Positions 1-11,009 of a stretch of 64,000 nucleotides of DNA are shown one piece after another. How positions within the stretch are numbered: the first letter of the stretch is position 1; each line of letters begins with the position of its first letter. Source of the DNA: Cenococcum geophilum 1.58. Its lineage: Eukaryota > Ascomycota > Dothideomycetes > Gloniales > Gloniaceae. The notes under the pieces are model-generated. The model was not told where the DNA came from. It saw only the letters and a program-made list of their open reading frames with translations, and did no database searches. The stretch covers positions 5,494,130 to 5,558,129 of the forward strand of contig KV748177.1 of assembly GCA_001692895.1 (NCBI GenBank). Direction: 5' to 3'. The position numbers and the translations under genes were made by a program.

Positions 1-599
1 AACTGTTATTATGGCGTTGACCTATCTAAAGAAGTATAAGAAAGATATTAACCCGGAGACATAGGACAGACCTATAATTAACTTTATAACTACTAAGCAA
101 AAGGAGCTAAATGGATTCTTATTATACCGTATAGTATACTATAAAGATAGCGAATACAATAACACCATGCTATAGTATTGTATGAAGGAGGACTTTGTTG
201 GATGGATAAAGGAAACATAGGTTCCTATATATAAGGATCTTGTGCGGGACTTCCGTAACTTCCTTTGGGAGTATAAAGTATTTATCCCTATAGATAGGGG
301 AGGTATTAAAGATAATATTTAGGAGCATGTTATTAAAGCAAAAGAAGAACATAAATGGACTCTATAAGAGATTAAGCACTAACTACGCACTATAAAGAAG
401 CTTAACTTATAATAGAATCCAAGTAATACGCCACTAGAGACGTGCTCTAGTTCTATTACTCTAGAACCCCCTACTTCGCGACTTAATAACCTTTAAACTC
501 TCCTATAGTAAGATTAAGTACCACACTCTATTCTATTGAGCTTTACGTCCCCACTATAGCCTATAATACAATCCCTACCTCCTTAATCTTTAATGTAAT

Positions 600-3500
600 C
601 TTAACCTAACCTAGCGCCACTTAAAGGCATCTTAAAGTTGCTTATAGATCTTATAAAGCTCTATTTAGACTAGAAAAAGAAGTTTAGCAGGGAGCTGTAT
701 AATATCCTTAATTTAAAGCTACGTATCTTCTATAACTATTACTAGAAGGTAGGACTAGAACCTAACTAATATTATAACGCCTATTCCGTTATGCTTAAAG
801 GCCGCGCTAGCACCTTCTACTATAATTATTTGGCAGGAAAAGGGTATAATTTTAACCGTATAATATATAAGTTAAGATACTACTTTGAAATAGAAGAGAA
901 TAAGTAATAGTATATATTGGAATGGAGAGAGACTACCTTCCTAAGGATTATTGCTACAAACCTAGGTATTTCTCGGCTTAATTGTCTTTAAAAGCTCTTT
1001 AATTAACTTTAGATAATTTAGCGTGGTTTATCTAAATTATATTAAAAGGACTTTAGCCTACGCGATTAAGTTATTAGTATATGCTAAGGTGTTAAAGAAT
1101 ATAACCTTGCTCTCTTTAATCCTGCAAATACTTATAAAGGAGTATGTGCTTAATTAAGGTCCTTTGTCGGCACCGCTCTACGTTCTTAAGAAGTGTAGCA
1201 ATTTAACGCCTAACCTTAACCTACTTTAATTAACCCAGACGATTAATACGACTATAACTGGACTAATTAAATATATTATAGTAGGGGATACGGTAAAGGG
1301 TATGATTAACGCCAACTATAAGGTAATCGTGGAGGTCCTTATAGAGGTTTATTTTAAAGTAATTGCTAGAAGAAGTGTTACGTTTATAAGAAGCCAAATT
1401 ACTAGTTAACTAGGCACCCTCTTAATAGACAAAAAGAGGCATATAATAAGTTTCGCTAGAGTATAAGAAACGTTGGAAACTATAAGGTTACTGCGGCCTA
1501 CTTCTAAAGCTTCCTAGTTTAATATAAAGGTGTAGAAGATTTTAAGGGTAAGGTTAATAAGGCCGAACAACTTTTTATAGATATGGAAATTAAGGACTAT
1601 CCTTCCGACCAATACTTTACTAAGTTTAGTAAGGTAGATAGTATATAAACTGTCGCTATTTTTAACAACCAATCTATGCTTTATTCTGTTATGAAGTTAG
1701 ATGTCTTTAATAAGCTAAGGGAGAGTTCCGCGTTCTTATTTGACGATAGATACTTAGCGAACGTCTTCTATGGTATTATGCCAGATATTAGAGCCGCAGG
1801 AGTATCTATAGTAGGAGAACCTTAAGTACAAGCTCTTTAGCAGCTTGATAGCTCTGTTTAGATCAACTAATTAACGGCAGGCTAATATATAATTCGCTTT
1901 AGCAAGGGTACTGTAATCTTTCTCGGCATAATTAAGGTCTAAACCCTATTAGGATGTATTATTTTCCACGTTGTTCCCGCAAATACCCCGTTTCTATTCT
2001 GCATCTAAGATATAAATAAATTAGGTGTTAAGCTTAATAACCTTNAGAATATGCTTATTTAGGGAGATAATTGGGTGCCCGTTATACGTAAGTAGGGTTA
2101 CCCTTAGTTGCTCCTTTAATAGCTAGAAAGGAGTATTGCTTAAAGCCATTTAACCGAGTTAGAGCTACGTTAACTATACCGTCGTTTTGGCCACCTATCC
2201 GTTTACTAACTACTTAGGGTTCTTTAGCGAGCAGGTTATAAAGTTAAGGTTAAGATAATTAAGCATCTTATAAAGTACTGCTATTACTGCCAAATAAACT
2301 AGAAGTCCCCTGGCCGATTTAAGTTTACCCTTAAAGATGACTATAACTTTAACTTCTGTATTATTATTGATATTATATATCTTAGCGGCAAGCTAGTACT
2401 CTAAGTTGTTAACTTCTTAATATCCTTCTAAGCCGCACGCTTTCTAAAGGATATGTTAGCTAGGAATGTATGGGATACTCTTTAATTATGCTGGATTAAT
2501 GTCTACCTAGGACCCCCTAATTAAATTATTCATAATGTGGGAAGGAACTTCTTATCTATAGAGTTTTGGTAATAGGCAAAGGTAATAGAAATCGAGGTTA
2601 AGGAAGTCCCTATTAAGGCATATAATAGCGTTGGAAAAGTAGAATAATACTATACGCTATTACGCTAAGTATATAAGATTATTTCTTTGGAACTAGAGGA
2701 TGCTAGCGAAGAGCTTATCTTATAGATGGCTATTAAGGCTGTTAATGATTCCGCTAGTCTAGATGGGCTTGTACCCACGTTGCTAGTCTTTAGCGCCTAC
2801 CCTTAAATGACTAACAATTCTCTACTATCTCCCTCTATTGTATAATAAGCTAAGGCTATCCGCAAAGTAACGAAGGAGGTGCGACGTCTCTACGCTACGC
2901 GCTAGGTTAATAATGTACTAGGAATGAGAAATAGCCTAAATACCTTAACTACGCTCGATCTGCCGCTCTAATCTAAGGTACGCGTATAGCGTAAAAAGGG
3001 AGGATAGTTAGGCCTACACAAACTTATTATAATTAATGGTTAAACCTATACTCTTTAGATGCCCTATAGACCTACTTAATTCCGCTTAACTATTATTAAG
3101 CCCTACTATAAGAATAATAGCTCTAAGCCTTTACAGGATGCCTTAGAGGATACCCTAAAGGAGAACCATAATTAACGTGCTTTAGAAGGCGATAACAATT
3201 CTAATATAATTGTAATAGACGTGCCGTAACTACGACGCGGTAGAGGTCGCCTGAAGGGATTACGGAATTACTAATATCTTGTAGATTTTAAAGAGCAATT
3301 TGTTACCGCTATTAAGAGTAAAGACGAGTTATTAATGGCTTTTATAATAGCTAAAGAGAAGGATAACTTTAAGCTTGTAAAATAGCTCTAAAAAGAAGGC
3401 CGTATTATAACTTTAGGAGCTCCTTTCTAAGCATCTAATAAATAGAAGATTGACGGTCTTATTGCGAGAGGAGTCTTTAAATTTGAGAAATATAACCCTA

Positions 3501-4930
3501 CTAAGTTTAATAGAGTTCGCATCTTTAAGTTAAGAATAGTTAATGAGATTAAGGGTAAAGCTATTAACGCCCTATTTGAGAAATTAAGGCTTGTTATTTA
3601 AGGTTATAACGATAATAGTAAGGAGGTAATTCTTATATAATCTCTTATAATTTAACGAGCTAGTTAGCGAGTTATTATTGCGCTAGCTCCCTCCTTAATA
3701 AAGAGTGGAATAGTAGTTTATTTGTAAGATATTACTTAAGCCTATACCTAATTAGAGACGCACCTTTAGTGCTTAATATTGGCATATCTTCTAGAGTAAA
3801 TTCGCCACTAATATTCTAAAGATATAATTATGGTTGTCCTTAAGCCATTATACGGAATCGCAGAGGCAGGAACCTATTGGTGGGCTACTTATAGTAAGTA
3901 CTATAAAGAGAAGCTTTTAATAACTATTTTTATGTTTAATCCCTGCTTCCTTATTATAACTATAGGAACTCTATTTGGAATTGTTGGCATATAAACTAAT
4001 AATATAATTATCTTAGGAGATGACCAATTCTTAGCCCTTAAAGAGGATGAGCTAATAAAGGCAAACCTTATGGCAAAGCTAAAGGAAAGACTTAATTTAA
4101 TAACACTATTGCTCTTTAATAGATGTATCCTCTCCCTAAATAAGGATTCAATTGCTTTACGCTAGAAGGGTTAAGGTAAGAAGATTAATGTTGTTAATGT
4201 TAATTCTCTAAAGCAAGGATATATAGAGCAACGCGCTCGTAGAGCTTATGTTGCTTCTATTTATTAACCTAAGGCTTCCTTTAATCTCTCTGTTGCCGCC
4301 TAATACCAGGAACTAACTAAGGATAATGTTTTTAACCTAAATAAGCGTCTTTCCTGGCAAATAAACCATTTTGATTAAGGATTACTCTATATGCCTATTA
4401 ATCTTCCTACCGCTAAGCTCTTTGTGTTTATTAATGGATTATTTATAAATAATAAAGATTTTAGCTCCTAGCTAGGATATAAGACTATTATCGCGAATAA
4501 ATCTACCGGAGAGAATAACTTTATAATCTATGGTAATCTTATCTATTAGAGCTTAACTAAAAGTAAGCGCGTTACTTAAAGCGTTCTAGCGTTAGAGATA
4601 TATGGAATAGTTAGCGGTGTTAATATAGCAATTGTAATTGGAACTACCCTTAAGATAATTATAGATCGACTTAAACTTCCTGCTATCCCTATAATCGTAT
4701 ACACCGACTTATATTCCCTCTATAAATGTTTAGTTAAGCTTAGTACTATAAAGGAGAAGCGCCTTATAATTGATATTATGGCACTTTGGCAGTTTTATAA
4801 GTGTTAAAAACTCTTTAAGATCTAATAGATTAATGGCTAAGATAACCCGGTAGATGTAATAACGAAGGTAAACCTAAATAAGGCACTAGAGACGTTTATT
4901 AATATAAATACTCTATATATATAAGTTAAA
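600..4930 (+). pseudogene. Copia-1 Gag-Pol remnant
   Basis: This is a decayed Gag-Pol polyprotein region. In living relatives this single polyprotein forms the particle, matures it, copies the RNA and integrates the cDNA. The RT and RNase H parts are the clearest (about 3280-4900). The integrase part shows the HHCC-type segment near 2160-2310 and the core just after. No open frame of useful length survives on the plus strand; short open frames on the opposite strand (for example near 170-352) are shadows. It cannot be functional as it stands. Confidence 0.75.
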
Positions 4931-4965
4931 GGTTGGGTTAAGAGGGAAATTTAGAGAAGTTAAGA

Positions 4966-5420
4966 TCTTATGGAACTTTAACCACCGGTTAAAGTTGTCT
5001 AATTGGTTAGATTTTTGCTAAGAGCGCCGCGCCTAATTAATTTGGGTGGCGGTGTAGGATTCTGCTAACGCTATTTGTTGAGCTGGCTAATTAGGATTTT
5101 CTATCCCCGGGATGGAAAATTGCCATTAGCTCGGCTAAGAGCGGTAAGCGGAACTGATATCTTTGTACGAACCCGTATAGATACCTATGCTACCCCTTCC
5201 CCTTTATTTCTTCTTCTTCTTTTCCTTAGCTTTATATCTTTATATAGTAGTAATCTATAAGTGTATATAGATGGCAACTATAAAAGAAGAGTTGCTAGTG
5301 TTAGGAATGAGGCAAGCGGTTGTTACGTGTTATTATGTATTGCCGCGGCACTAGCGTAGTAAGGAACCTTAGGTTTCTTACCTACCCCCTAATTCTTAAT
5401 AATAAGCTTTATAACCAACA
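4966..5420 (+). repeat. Copia-1 3' LTR (approximate ends)
   Basis: The segment follows the RNase H remnant directly and is richer in GC than the coding part. It ends in CCAACA, a usual Copia LTR end. Its first 170 bp match a second copy at 7400-7630. The start is placed at the block beginning tcttatggaac, where the second copy has TGTTAAGGAAC. The 5' LTR is outside the window, so length (about 455 bp) and age cannot be checked. The 54 bp that follow (5421-5474) are unassigned. Confidence 0.6.
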
Positions 5421-5559
5421 TTCACTGTGTCTACTTAAGTAGCATTGGTGAGTTACCCTATGATACTAATAATATTAATGGATTATAAAAACCTATAGTA
5501 CTTTATAACTATAAAGCAATTAATATAATACTAAATTTGTTAAGCTAAATACCTCTTAT

Positions 5560-7330
5560 AATTTAACTTTAAAATTATATACTAACCTAGTAAACTTAAT
5601 TAAAAGCCTAACTTATTATTATAATAATTATAGGATTTATCTACTAACGCCCCTAATAAACGGATTATAAATTAATTATAAATTTTACTACCCCCTAAAC
5701 GCTTTAAGAAACTACGCCCTATATTTTTAAATATAGAGCTTAATAGAAATAAATTAGAAATTAATATATAGGATATAAAAATTAATAAATTAATAGAGTA
5801 TAAATATAAGAATAACCCCTAGAGAGTAATTAAAATAAAAGCAATTTAAATAGGAAAATAGTAATATAAGAATATTATACTTACTAAATACGAAATCCAT
5901 AATAATTGGTTATACTATTAATAGAAAATAGTAATCCTAAATTTTAAACCTTTATAATTTAAGATACTTAAATTTATATATAATTCCCCTATAGTAGGGC
6001 ATCCTAACTATATAACGATCTATAAGATTATTTAATAAGTATATTACTAGCCTATAATGCACAACTATATATAAATATACGTTTAAGTATATAGAATATA
6101 TATATATAGGAAGACCTCTTAGATAAAAAAGTAAGGAGTACTTTAACTATTACTAATTCCAATATAAAGATAGCACGATATCTTAATTAACTTTATAGTT
6201 AACCTACCTAATAGTAATAGGGTTATAAATATTATAGTAGTTATTAACTATTTTATAAAAATGCGATATATAATTCCTATAGACTTAATTAATATAATAT
6301 TAGTAGCCGAATATTTTATTAAGTACGTCTTTAAGCTATATAAACTTCTTAATTTAATAATATCTAACTATAGAAGCTAGTTTATTTTAGACTTTTAGTA
6401 AGCCCTATATAAATAATTAAGTATATAAATATAACTCTTAACTATATTTTATTTAAAGATAGATAGTTAAACTAAAATTATAAATATAATTATAGAATAA
6501 TACCTATAAATATACTACTCCTACCTATAAGATAACTAGGAAAAGTGGCTACCTTTTAGTTAAGTTTACTGTAAATAATATAAGAAATAAATTAATAGGC
6601 ATAATGCCGTTTTACGTAACCTATAGATAAGACCCTTAACTTAGATTTAAACTATAACCCGAAATTAATATAATAGGACCTATAATTAAGAGAATTTAAC
6701 TAATTAATATGTATAACTTTACTAATTAAATAAAGTAGTTAATAGAACTATTATAAAGTAAATTAGCGTACGCTTAAATAGTATAAGAATAGTATATAAA
6801 TAAAGGATAAGCTCCTAGATAGGACTTTAAGGAAGGTAATATAGTTTACCTAAATATATAAAACCTAAAGACTTAATAACCCTTAAAGAAACTTAATTAA
6901 AAGTTTATAGGCCTATACTAAATTAAGAAAAGACTAAGCTTATACGCTTATAAGCTTAAACTACTAACTAAGATAAAAATACATCTAACGATTTATATAA
7001 GCTTACTATAACCTTTAAAGGGTAAACCTATAACTCGCGAAGTGCCGCCGCCACCTTTTATAATTATTAACGACGGTAATAGTTCTTACTTTATTAACTT
7101 AATTAACGATATATAATAGAAAATATAATCTAAATAATTTAAACTCCTTATTAAGTAGAAAGGATATAAAATATAAACTTAAAAAACCTATAACTAGATT
7201 AAGACTAACACGCCTTCCCTAGTAAAAGAATTATATAAAGACTATCCTTTACGGCCTACTTTAGCTAGATAGACATAATATAAAGGTAAATAACTACTAC
7301 CTAATATAAATATACGAAATATTATAGCAG
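5560..7330 (+). pseudogene. Gypsy-C integrase and chromodomain remnant
   Basis: The plus-strand conceptual translation resembles a Gypsy integrase: zinc-binding segment near 5990-6100, catalytic core about 6170-6560, a C-terminal GPY/F-like region to about 7020 and a chromodomain-like tail about 7080-7260. In the family this protein inserts the cDNA, and the chromodomain steers insertion to modified chromatin. Many interruptions are present and nothing could be expressed intact. Confidence 0.7.
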
Positions 7331-7399
7331 GAAACTTAAAATTAAAAAGAACTTAAAATACGTTATAATGTTTATAATATAATTACATAATATAAAAGA

Positions 7400-7630
7400 T
7401 GTTAAGGAACTTTAACCGCTAGTTAAAGTTATCTAATTAGTTAGATTTGCCTTGCTAAGACCTACTATAAAAATATTAGTTCTATTTACCGCCTTAATTA
7501 AGCTAATAGCGATTTTTTGTCCTAGGGATAGAAAATCCTAATTAGCCCATTTAATAATAGAATTAGTAAAACTCTATACTACCACTTAACGTAACTATAT
7601 AAACATAATAAGTAATAAGTCTTAACTAAA
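7400..7630 (+). repeat. Partial solo LTR resembling Copia-1
   Basis: Starts TGTTAAGGAACTTTAACC and follows the start of the Copia-1 LTR (4966 on) for about 170 bp, with gaps. It lies between the chromodomain tail and the polypurine tract of the left Gypsy-C copy, where a Gypsy element normally has only a short untranslated stretch. The right end is vague and no clear 5-bp target duplication is seen. It may instead be a shared terminal motif. Confidence 0.45.
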
Positions 7631-7668
7631 TTAAATTATTTTAAACTTTTAGTTAAAAGGGGGGGTAC

Positions 7669-7806
7669 TATAACGGGACTAGCTTAGTTATAGTAGGAAC
7701 GTCTTAGTAAAACACTCGACAGATAAATTCTAATACTTTATCTAAATTCTGCTAAGTTTTACTAGATCTATTAAATCTTCCCCGAAGTCTCTTCGCGCCC
7801 TTATAT
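7669..7806 (+). repeat. Gypsy-C 3' LTR, shortened
   Basis: Begins tataacgggactagc (TGTAACGGGACTAGC in better-kept copies) right after the polypurine tract and ends with the conserved block near cgcgcccttata. It is about 140 bp, against about 300 bp in the copy at 61408, so the middle is missing. Confidence 0.75.
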
Positions 7807-9557
7807 ATTTATAGTTTTTAAGATAGAATTATTTATTGTAAACTTAGTAAATATAAGCTAGTTAATCTAGTTATCTTATAAGTATAACGTGTATATCTAA
7901 ATATATTATTCTATTATAGCATTTATATATTCCGTTTAGCCATCCGTTTTTAGGTAGTATACTATAAATAATAGTATTTTAATATGGAGTTAGGTAGTTA
8001 GTTCTTTCTAAAATATAAAGATAAACTAGCTGCCTTTATTAGAATTAACTGTTTTAAAGAGTCTATAGAGTTTCTATATATAATCTAAAAATAGTTAGGC
8101 AATTGTAGGTGTTAATATATTAGGGTAGGCGATTAAGTGTTTTATTTTAGATAGTCGGTCTATAACTACTATAATATTTATACAGCCCTTACTTATAAGG
8201 AGGTTTATAATAAAGTTAATTAAGATATCCTTCTATCTTTGGTTCGGAATAGGTAGTGGTTTTAAAAGGCCGTTATATATTTTATATAAAGCTTTAGCTT
8301 ATTAATAGATATAGTAGCTAGAGACGTACCTTTATATTATATTATATATTTTTGGCTAATAGTATTCTTATTAGAGCAGTTTTAGGGATTTTCTTTAGTC
8401 TAGGTAGCTAGCTACTAGTAGATTATATATATATTTAAGGAGCTTAAGCTTAAGTTTATTATAGTTAGGTATAACTAGGCGGTTTCTATAGGCTTTATAT
8501 TTACTTAAAGAAATCTTTTTTAAGCGTTTAATGCCATTATATATTAGCTTAAGCGTCTTTTAAATAAACTCGTTATTTAGGTATTTATTAACTATAATCT
8601 ATTTAATTAATTAATTAGTTATTTTAAGAACGTATACTATAAGATCTTTAATAGGAGAGTTAAATAGTTTAGGGCGAAGTAGGGTTTAATTTTAGTAAAA
8701 GTGCGCTTTTTTTAAGGCTAGCGCGTCTTACAAGTATTAGGTTAAGGTATTAGGCTTTTAACCTTAAACGCCTAAGCGGTATATAATTAAGAATTAGAAA
8801 TAAAATAGATATTCTAACTAGCGGGCTTAATAATAACTTAGCTGTTTTGTGGTTATAAAGTATTATAGGTTCTTATAGTCACTAAGGACCTTAATTAGAA
8901 ATTCGGCGCCTTTTAGTTTAGGTTACTATTACTTAAAGCATCTAATAATAGCTAGTAATTCTTTATTATAAATTTTGTAATTATATTTAGCGGGGCTTAG
9001 TTGCTTTATAAAGTATACTATAGGGTATAATATTTCTTTTTTGTTATATTAAGACAGAATACCTCTAGTAACGTAATTAGATAAGTCAGCTTCTATAATA
9101 CTTATTTATTCCAGGTTAAAGTATTAGAGTATAGGTAGAGTAGTAAATATAACCTTTAGGTAAATAAAGGCTTTATCCTTTTAGGTTAAAGCTATAAGGG
9201 GTAAAACTAGGGCGAAGAAGTTATTAATAAACCGTTAGTATAAATTAGCAAATTCTATAAAGGCTTTTATATCCTTAACGTTTTTAGGTTTTTACTAGTT
9301 TATAATTACTTTAACTTTCTTTAGGTCTATTTATATACTATTTATAAAAATAAGAAGCCTAAGGTATAGAACTTCTATTTTATAAAATTTGTATTTATTT
9401 ATATCTAATTATAGGCTAGCTCCTTATAGGGCTTATAAGATAAAGTTAGGTTATTACTATATATTAAAATGTCATTAATATAAGTAGTATAGAAGATATC
9501 TAGGTAGGGGCGTAGGGTATTATTTACGTAATATTAAAACGAGCTTAGAGCATTTAT

Positions 9558-9570
9558 AAGGCTAAATAGC
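9558..9570. repeat. 13-bp target-site duplication of the 9571-11009 element
   Basis: AAGGCTAAATAGC occurs here and again at 11010-11022, flanking the insertion. The sister copy Gypsy-B has the unoccupied site (ataaggctaaaggg, about 22862-22875), which confirms the insertion point. Confidence 0.9.
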
Positions 9571-9620
9571 GTCCGTCGCCTCCCTTTCGACCTCCGTCCG
9601 TCGCCTCCCTTTGCTCCTCC
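9571..9620 (+). repeat. 25-bp direct duplication at the 5' end of the LINE-tailed element
   Basis: Two adjacent units of 25 bp, each beginning GTCCGTCGCCTCCCTTT and ending CTCC, make the extreme 5' end of the insertion. They are GC-rich and little affected by RIP, unlike the surrounding Gypsy sequence. Confidence 0.85.
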
Positions 9621-9692
9621 GCCGTCGTCGCAGGGGCGCCGCTGGTTATATACCCCCTAAGGACGCGTCATCACGACGCTAGCCACTACCAC

Positions 9693-10231
9693 CAGTCTGC
9701 CACAGAGCGGACGACCTCCTCAACCCGTCTGCTACAGAGCGGACGACCTCCTCTACAACCCGTCTGCCACAGAGCGGACGACCTCCTCTACAACCCGTCT
9801 GCCGTAGAGCGGACGACCTCCTCTATAACCCGTCTGCTATAGAGCGGACGACCTCCTCTATAACCCGTCTGCCACAGAGCGGACGACCTTCTCCTTAACC
9901 CGTCTGCCATAGAGCAGACGACTAGCCACCATAACTAACGATTCTACTATAACCTGTCTGCTGCAGAGTAGATGACCTCCTTTATAACTTGTCTGCTGTA
10001 GAGCAGATGACCTCTTCTATAATCTGTCTGCTGTAGAGCAGACGACCTCCTCTATAACCCGTCTGCTGTAGAGCAGATGACCTCTTCTATAACCCGTCTG
10101 CTGTAGAGTAGACGACCTCTTCTATAACCCGTCTACTGTAGAGCAGATAACCTCTTTTTTATAACCTGTCTACTGTAGAGCAGACGACCTCTTCTATAAC
10201 CTGTTTGCTATAGAGTAGACGACCTCCTATA
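9693..10231 (+). repeat. Tandem array of about 15 hairpin-forming 35-bp units
   Basis: Each unit is CCGTCTGCYRYAGAGCRGACG followed by a pyrimidine-rich spacer such as acctcctctataa. In right-hand units CGTCTGCT and AGCAGACG are perfectly complementary around a 4-nt GTAG loop. Left-hand units (GTCTGCC..AGCGGAC) keep most of the stem with one G-T pair and one mismatch. Unit 7 carries an extra 18-20 bp. Two degenerate units follow to about 10290. Differences between units are mostly transitions. The function is unknown. Confidence 0.9.
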
Positions 10232-10322
10232 TCTAGTCTATAGCTATTGTGCTGCAGATAACCTCTACTATAACCAGTCTATGGCTGTCGCGCTATAGGC
10301 AATTAAATTATAGAGGACTAAA

Positions 10323-10358
10323 GGCGTACTATAGGCGTACCGCAGGCGCACCGCAGGC
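10323..10358 (+). repeat. 11-bp short tandem repeat
   Basis: About four units of AGGCGTACCGC (variants aggcgtactat, aggcgcaccgc) follow the hairpin array inside the LINE-tailed element. Confidence 0.7.
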
Positions 10359-10439
10359 GATACACTACTAGGGTAGCTATAGTAAGGGATAGGGGAAGGG
10401 GGCTAGCCCGTATTACTATTAGCACGTAAAATATAAGGT

Positions 10440-10470
10440 GTATAGGGAAATTGGTATTTATACCCTATAC
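10440..10470 (+). repeat. Inverted repeat GTATAGGG...CCCTATAC
   Basis: Two perfect 8-bp arms with a 15-nt loop, in the AT-rich middle of the LINE-tailed element. It could fold as a stem in the element RNA; no function is known. Confidence 0.6.
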
Positions 10471-10878
10471 AGACAACCTTATAAAAATTTTTCCTACTAG
10501 GGTGGGTTTATATAGCAAGGTTCGCCCTTCTAAAATACTATTAGTAGCCTACTTTTAGGGAGAGTAGCTATTAATTACTAATTCCCTACCTATTCTTAAG
10601 TAAGGAGAAGAATAGGTTATATTACCGAAAAAAGTTATATAGGAATAACTGGTAGTTATTTCTAAGCTGGCAAACTATATAGAGCCCTTTGTTTTTATAT
10701 GCAAATGTTACTAAATCTATCTTTTAGAGCGCTTTTTCTACTTTAGGAACGGTAGAATATAGCAGAAATAGATAAAAGAGCTAGGATTTCTTTATTTCCT
10801 TAGTGCAAACTAAATATTAGAGAGCAAAATACTAGGATAAAACTCCCCTAGTATTTAAAACGGACTAGAGTGTCTATT

Positions 10879-11009
10879 TAGTTACTAGTACATATTAAGC
10901 TGCCTGGGAAGGATTCATGTATATAGGACTATAGCGCCATAGCCTAGAGGCTGCATGCGCAGTATTGTACGTAGTATAATACAATTGGATAAAAAAAAAA
11001 TTAAAAAAA
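10879..11009 (+). promoter_or_regulatory. LINE-type 3' tail (likely RT recognition segment) and poly-A
   Basis: About 110 bp ending in ggataaaaaaa match, in reverse complement, the 3' end of the LINE at 24504-24632 and of the truncated LINE at 38581-38715. The conserved core covers the block around catagcctagaggctgcatg. Shared 3' ends are how non-autonomous elements recruit a partner LINE reverse transcriptase in other eukaryotes; that role here is inferred. Confidence 0.75.

Larger units (their letters stand above)
1..5420 (+). mobile_element. Copia-1, 5'-incomplete Ty1/Copia retrotransposon fossil
   Basis: The left end lies outside the window. Conceptual translation of the plus strand gives similarity, in order, to a fungal Copia Gag region (about 150-1500), protease (about 1600-1900), integrase with an N-terminal zinc-binding segment and catalytic core (about 2050-2800), reverse transcriptase (about 3280-4100) and RNase H (about 4400-4900). 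Integrase before RT is the Copia order. A 3' LTR follows. The element is broken, with many dozens of interruptions, mostly of the kind RIP makes, so it is old. One ambiguous base (N) lies near 2045. Family-level confidence is high; the outer boundary is unknown. Confidence 0.85.
5475..7806 (+). mobile_element. Gypsy-C left copy, 3' half only
   Basis: This is the 3' half of a Ty3/Gypsy element: end of RNase H, integrase, chromodomain-like tail, polypurine tract (aaaaggggggg, about 7655-7665) and a 3' LTR that starts like two other C LTRs (near 39629 on the minus strand and 61408 on the plus strand). The 5' half is missing; the left edge abuts the Copia-1 LTR within about 55 bp. The right edge runs straight into the interior of a minus-strand Gypsy-B copy whose own end is missing, so a deletion or rearrangement took place at this junction. 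Broken, heavily AT-biased, old. Confidence 0.75.
9571..11009 (+). mobile_element. LINE-tailed non-autonomous retroelement with a hairpin array
   Basis: A 1.44-kb insertion in Gypsy-B', flanked by a 13-bp target duplication and ending in an A-rich tail (10991-11009). Parts in order: two copies of a 25-bp GC-rich unit (9571-9620); a GC-rich leader; about 15 tandem 35-bp hairpin units (9693-10231) with degenerate ones to about 10290; four 11-bp units (10323-10358); an AT-rich middle; and a 3' segment (10879-10990) that closely matches the 3' end of the Tad1-type LINE at 24504-30968. I see no protein-coding frame and no convincing Pol III A/B boxes. The tail and target duplication imply movement in trans by the LINE. 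I do not recognise the body. It could be a large SINE-like element or a chimera of a host satellite and a LINE tail. Confidence 0.85.

Noticed and set aside
5075-5260. 61-codon plus-strand frame
   Set aside because: It lies within the Copia-1 3' LTR; LTRs are not expected to code and the frame has no similarity I recognise.
9693-10231. CRISPR array
   Set aside because: Units are directly abutting with similar spacers, no cas-like genes are present, the context is a eukaryotic retroelement, and the repeat belongs to an insertion with a poly-A tail.
10520-10540. Pol III B-box-like ggttcgccc in the LINE-tailed element
   Set aside because: No A box at a proper distance and the match is partial; not enough to call a tRNA-derived promoter.
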